The translations under genes and the position numbers were made by a program. 64,000 nucleotides of DNA from Rhyzopertha dominica (lineage: Eukaryota > Arthropoda > Insecta > Coleoptera > Bostrichidae): the NCBI GenBank assembly GCA_025024175.1, contig QCXZ01000137.1, positions 17,174,001 to 17,238,000 on the forward strand. The letters run 5' to 3'. The notes below the pieces were generated by a model. It searched no databases. It saw only the letters and a program-made list of their open reading frames with translations, and was not told where the DNA came from. Of the stretch, positions 59,591 to 64,000 are shown piece after piece (positions within the stretch are counted from its first letter, which is position 1; the number at the start of each line of letters is the position of its first letter).

Positions 59591-59741
59591 TAATGTACTG
59601 AATTGTCTAATGCAAGAATCTTAGATTTTTGTCCAAATATCGTTACTACAACCTACACATTCTCTCTCATAAGCCCTCTCAGGCCTTTTCAGTATTTATG
59701 GTAGGCGTTGGTTTTTGTATACCTAATGGGGTGATTAATAT

Positions 59742-60058
59742 TATGGATACTATTTAAATATACTAGGTTTTGGTCGTCTAAATATGAATAAAACTCTTTT
59801 TATCTCATGCCAAGCTTTCGGATTTTTTTTCTCCAGTTATAACTGTTGTTTCACTTAGGATAGTTCCATTTCTTTTGTAAGTGTTTTTCATATGGTTTGT
59901 TGTACTCTATTTGTAGTTGTTTAATTAGAGTATTTTATTTGTAGTTGTTTATAGAGGCCCGGAAGAAGAATAAAAAAATCTCCGAAAGCTTGGCATGAGA
60001 TAAAAGTAGTTTTATTCCAATTTAGAAGACCATTATATTTAAATAATATCTATAAATC
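59742..60058. mobile_element. Inverted-repeat MITE
   Basis: The left arm 59742-59832 and right arm 59968-60058 are inverted copies. Both contain TCTCATGCCAAGCTTTCGGA (or its inverse) next to AATAAAACT and TATTTAAATATA. The spacer has a direct repeat of TATTTGTAGTTGTTTA. No coding sequence. Confidence 0.75.
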
Positions 60059-60115
60059 ATCGATCAAGAATTCTACACATCTTTATTAATATTATACATC
60101 ATCTGATGAGTATTA

Positions 60116-60483
60116 TACAGGGTTTCTCTAAATGATTCATGCAATGCGGGAGGTGTTGATTTCTGAATTCTTTGTGGCGCTGTTTTGTAACTGCTACCAA
60201 GCTAAAATATGCACGGCGATAGCAAGCCGCGATAGTACTGAAGGTTGCAGATAAATGTCACCCCACAGCACAGCTCCGAAATGTAAGCTTTCTGCAACCT
60301 TAAAGTTAATTATCCCACAAAACACCAAAGAATATGTTAAAAAAACACTCCCAAGCGTTTTCTCGTATTAAAATACATCAAATAATTCAAAAATCGACAG
60401 ATGACAAGTATGTGTCACTTTCCTGAGAGGCGGCAAATTCCATAAGCGCCCTGGATGCATGAATGATTTATAGAAACCCTGTA
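60116..60483. mobile_element. MITE with 27-bp TIRs and TA flanks
   Basis: Left end TACAGGGTTTCTCTAAATGA and right end the inverse of TACAGGGTTTCTATAAATCA; both continue with TTCATGCA. The termini resemble those of the 26.5-kb foldback, suggesting a related group. Confidence 0.75.
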
Positions 60484-60861
60484 CATTTTTCCATTTGTTC
60501 CTATATAAAATATAATTACCGTATATACACTATGTATGATCACTATGTTTTCACTAAAACACTTATTTTTTAATACAACACATTTTGTATGAAGATGGTT
60601 TATTTGCAAATTACATGTCTACTGTTTTTACAGTATTTGTTTTTTATAATGTCGCAATTTTCCGTTTTATCAAGTCCAGTGACTTTAAGAACAAACTGTC
60701 ACTAAATACATTTCACCTCGCATTTTTATGTGATAGTATCTTGATGTATCTATCCTTTCTTAAAACTTTATTATCACTATTTAAGATAAATACTGACAAT
60801 GAAGCATATCATATGGAGGTGTTCAACTCCACAGCTCTAAATAAGGTTGAAATTTTATAAG

Positions 60862-61025
60862 AAATTTCTTTTTCATTGGATTTACGTAAACTTGGAAGAG
60901 AAAGACTGGTGGCTTCCAAGCCAAACTCTAGATCTGGAAGTAGTCGCAGAACCATCATCACTGGTCTGTCTCCTGGGAGGACGATCTATGGGCAACAACG
61001 ACATAAGGTTCGACCCGCGAATAAG
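60862..61025 (+). CDS. CPAMD8-like protein, exon H
   Basis: This exon encodes VNLEEKDWWLPSQTLDLEVV, then AEPSSLVCLLGGRSMGNNDI and RFDPRI, the MG6 segment with the A-P-SLV-L motif found where A2M proteins have AVDKS. Donor AG-GTAGCA, phase 2 out. The start is uncertain. The only phase-correct AG upstream is at 60860-60861 and would add KFLFHWIY. Family alignment suggests the exon should begin at Val 60886, where the genome reads TTTAC-GTAAAC with no AG. The intron after it is only 56 bp, in contrast to the multi-kilobase introns before. Confidence 0.8.
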
Positions 61026-61081
61026 GTAGCAACATTTACAGAAAAGCCCGCGCTTAACAGCTGACTTTCTTTTGCCCTTAG

Positions 61082-61309
61082 CGAGGAAAGAGAGCCGGTC
61101 ACGATCACCGGAGAGGTAGACTTCTTGGAGGCGGGAGTGTCTTTCTTTCAAAGGCAGTGCGTGAAAAGGGGCGACTCCAACATTTCCGCGGTATCTTACA
61201 AGCAAAGGGGATCTGGAGCTGGTCCCGCTAACAGAAGAAGACCGCCAGAGAGTCTGATTGGAGGGGTGCCGTTCGATCAGCTGTGGCTGTGGAAATGCTT
61301 CAACTACAC
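61082..61309 (+). CDS. CPAMD8-like protein, exon I (to the conserved W-x-W segment)
   Basis: 228 bp, acceptor TTTTGCCCTTAG, donor GTAAGTT, phase 2 to 2. It encodes EEREPVTITGEVDFLEAG, then VSFFQRQCVKRGDSNIS, a basic stretch SGAGPANRRRPPES, and GGVPFDQLWLWKCFNYT. F--LWLWKC corresponds to the PETW-W strand just before the thioester half in this family. The RRRPP stretch could be a processing or bait-like site, but that is inference. Later exons lie beyond the window or were not recognised in 61310-64000. Confidence 0.88.
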
Positions 61310-64000
61310 GTAAGTTAACAGCAAATGTAACATACAAACCTCATTTTAAAATGACAGTAACAATAACTTCAAACAAACGAAATGTATTGTTTTCACACCA
61401 ATACTAAGTGTAATATATGAACTACTGTGTGGTTCACAACCTTACGAATAAGTGATCTCATCTCCGTCAGTCAACGTGTATCTAAACTGCTTAGGAATAC
61501 TGTAGCATCGACATAGCTTTAATAAGCAAGGGGCAAGGGCTGCCACTACCCACCCTACAAATTTCGTCAATCTGTTTATTCGCTTAAACATTTTTATTGG
61601 TACAACGATTTGCTCTTGTGGACATTCAAGTCATATTCAGTATAATTCAGTATGCCAAATGCAGATTTTTAATGATCGGAAGTAGCGATAATTTTGTTAA
61701 GAAGTTATACATTGTGTTCCAAATTTTTCTATTAGCAGGCTTGCTTTTCATTGGCTATTTTTAAAATGCATGTTTAGTTATACAAACTACCACACTGAGA
61801 GAAAAAGGTACCTGGTAATAAACAAAATACTTATGAAACCTTAATCCAACTATTTCACATTAACAAATATTAAGACTTGTTCATTTACTTTTAAAAAAAT
61901 CCTTTAAATTCATTTTAAAACAGTATATATTTGTTTAAAATTCCTTGAAGCCTTACGAAGTTGTAAATTAAACAAATAATTAATTTTGATGTCAACGGTC
62001 CTAATGAACCTTCTTAGCATCATTTTTACACCATTAATTTTGACTAGGTTTTCACCAATTATTATTGCTGTAATCAATTGATTCATTTTTTAACCTCCGG
62101 TGATACGCACAATACAAAAATGTTTACCGGGAGTATGTTATTGAAAATCGAGTGCTGGTTTTTTAGCCTTTCTGTTGTTTTGAACTTAGATAAGGACAGA
62201 TAGCGATACGTTTGGCGCATATATCAAAAGTGTTATTAAAATAATCGAACGGCGGCCATTTAAAGTGCGCCTAACGGTACTTGTCAAATACCTTAAATAT
62301 GAAAAATATGGAAACCAATTGAAAACTAAGGGTCGGTTCCTATTCTCTTTGTTAAAGTTGATGTTAGCTAAAATCAACCCAATAACCATGGCAACACCTT
62401 AAATTGGGGTACGCGATTGGTTTAGATTTTAAAAATAGAGTTGATTTTAGCTTATAATAGAGGAGAGTAACCGGCCTAATGACTTTGTAACGCAAAATAG
62501 AAAAGCGAAGTGTAATTAATATGACGTTACTAAAATTTCTAGGTAAAAACATATGGTTTTACCGAATAAAACTAAAAAGTATTATACTTTATAAGCTAAC
62601 AATAATTATTCTTTATAATTTGTTTTTATAATTTTTCCTGGGTATAAAGATTGAGTTTGAAGTATGAAGAAGATAAAACAATGTACGAAGTTCAATTCTA
62701 AAAAGGTTCTCTAGAAAATATACCAAAAATCTATTGAAAACAGTTATTTTTTAAACACGTGCATGTATTACTTTATCCAATTACTTTATAAATAAACGAT
62801 AATTAATTATTCGCCGGAAGGACGAATATAATTTTTATAATAATAATAAATAATAATTTTTTAAAAAATATTGCATTATTAATAATATTTGTGCATACTA
62901 TGTCCGAAAGGTGTTCATTGTTACCCTTAAATTACGTTTAAGAAAGCGTTTCACGTTATTAATTACACGATTATAAAATGTTCATCACAACAGTATGCAA
63001 TATGCAATTAATTTTACGAACAAATACCAGCTAGTTAGAATATAATACCTTATGAATATATATCACAAATGTTTGTAGTCTTTTTTGCCTAGGATATCGG
63101 TTTGAACACAGTTAATAAAAATATTCATTGCCATTATGATACAGTGTTCCATAAAATGTTTAATCAATTAATTTGTATTGTTATCCGTTAAGGAATTGAA
63201 ATATTCTTAAATCCTATGTAATTTTCTATGTAAACAGAATTTTTTTCAGTACAAAATATTAATTCCATGTCATTTACAAGATACATTTACAATAAATAGG
63301 TAAAACAAATCATTATTACTTTTTCCGGACAAAACAAAAACATTTCACCGTAAGTCGTTGACGGCATCCTCAGTGGTGACTCTTGAATGGTTAGGTCGGA
63401 ACTGATGCGGTTTGAGCTCGGGTCGCTCTTCGGGTTCCTTGTTTGTTGGTCAGTGCTGGTTTCACTGTGGGTAGCAAGGTTCGTTTTCCAATGAAATTAA
63501 ATCAAACTCTTTTGATATTTCTTGACAACATAAGTAATAACACGAAATCGTCGTTTCCAACGTGAATACTTTTATTTTGCCCTTTTGTGAAAGTAAATAA
63601 GTTTCATTAGAGAAAACTATTGAACGCCATAGCTTACTTAATAGGCATAAAACTGAAGTTACTGGATTCGGAGATAGAGCAAGAGCACAAAATTAAGTTA
63701 TACATTCACCGATAAGAAAGGTTGAGTTTTTGAAAATAGGCATGTAATAAAAACAGGTATTAGTCAATCTTCAGTAATAACAATTGTTAGCGCGCAAAAA
63801 TTTCATCCTTACAAACTAAGTCCTCCAGGAACTAGCTGAAGGCTAGAGCATCCTGTCTTCTGATGATTTAGCATTTATGTTAAAAGATGTTAGCGTGTAA
63901 AAAATGTCTTTTTGTGATCGAGTATTACGACAAATATTATTTGAAGAAAATCTCAGTTAAGCGCACTATTTGGAATTTATACTTCCGAATTTGGCTATTC
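61310..64000 (+). other. Start of intron after exon I; no further exon recognised
   Basis: AT-rich sequence with one MITE (62335-62482). No exon matching the expected continuation (phase 2 start, N-terminal side of the thioester domain) was found. A GC-richer patch at 63350-63490 showed no family similarity. Confidence 0.5.
62335..62482. mobile_element. Short MITE, family member 3 of 3 (most complete)
   Basis: The left GGTTCCTATTCTCTTTGTTA and the right inverse TATAATAGAGGAGAGTAACC bracket TTGATGTTAGCTAAAATCAA and GAGTTGATTTTAGCTTATAA. The centre (ACCATGGCAACACC, GATTGGTTTAGATTTTAAAA) matches the 53-kb copy. Confidence 0.7.

Larger units (their letters stand above)
57931..60861 (+). other. 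Intron G-H (2.9 kb)
   Basis: Donor GTGAGAT; the acceptor is uncertain (see exon H). It holds an (ATTATA)n tract, an RT relic, an (AAT)n tract and two MITEs. Nothing else was recognised. Confidence 0.6.

Noticed and set aside
60882..61337. 151-codon minus-strand frame
   Set aside because: It is antisense to exons H and I, whose phases and family motifs are convincing; the frame is a shadow.

Overview
The window looks like AT-rich, intron-rich and transposon-rich nuclear DNA from an insect. The evidence is spliced exons with GT-AG borders, long introns, and relics of Penelope-like, jockey-like, pogo/Tigger, mariner/IS630 and hAT elements. A beetle would fit, but the order cannot be proven from this sequence. 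Scattered single Ns mark assembly gaps. No rRNA, CRISPR or prokaryotic feature was seen.

Two protein-coding loci are supported. (1) On the + strand, nine exons from 17295 to 61309 encode about 540 residues of a large secreted alpha-2-macroglobulin/complement-family protein. The best match I can recognise is CPAMD8. Phases agree across all eight introns, which together exceed 42 kb. The visible part runs from the end of the first macroglobulin (MG) domain through MG2 and the later MG domains to the conserved W-x-W segment before the thioester half. The signal peptide/MG1 start and the thioester and receptor-binding half are not in view. (2) On the - strand, 15756 to 13577, three exons encode the first 205 residues of a small secreted lipase/yolk-protein-like protein. 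Its nucleophile serine position reads Asp, so it is probably a non-catalytic member. Its last exon(s) were not found with certainty; a candidate terminal exon lies at 5794-6010.

Most of the rest is transposon debris. 0-13 kb: a TIR DNA transposon with a dead transposase, a hAT MITE with a perfect 8-bp target duplication, and three Penelope-like (GIY-YIG) relics. 17.9-22.3 kb: Penelope-like, pogo/Tigger and non-LTR relics. 26-28 kb: a tRNA-like inverted pair next to a 1.5-kb foldback. 30-37 kb: an inverted-repeat element, a mariner relic, a tRNA-derived SINE and a jockey-like tail. 39.8-41.8 kb: nested hAT elements, then an inverted cluster of hammerhead-bearing repeats. 45.9-47.4 kb: a second IS630-type transposon. 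49.7-51 kb: the best-preserved hammerhead repeat next to RT relics. 53.8-60.5 kb: further Penelope-like ends, a second foldback and MITEs.

The most notable signal is a set of hammerhead self-cleaving ribozyme motifs. One appears complete (+ strand, core 49862-49893). Two relatives near 41 kb each carry changes at catalytic positions. Three further hammerhead-like motifs sit just 3' of Penelope-like GIY-YIG coding relics (7.04 kb -, 12.04 kb +, 54.95 kb -).
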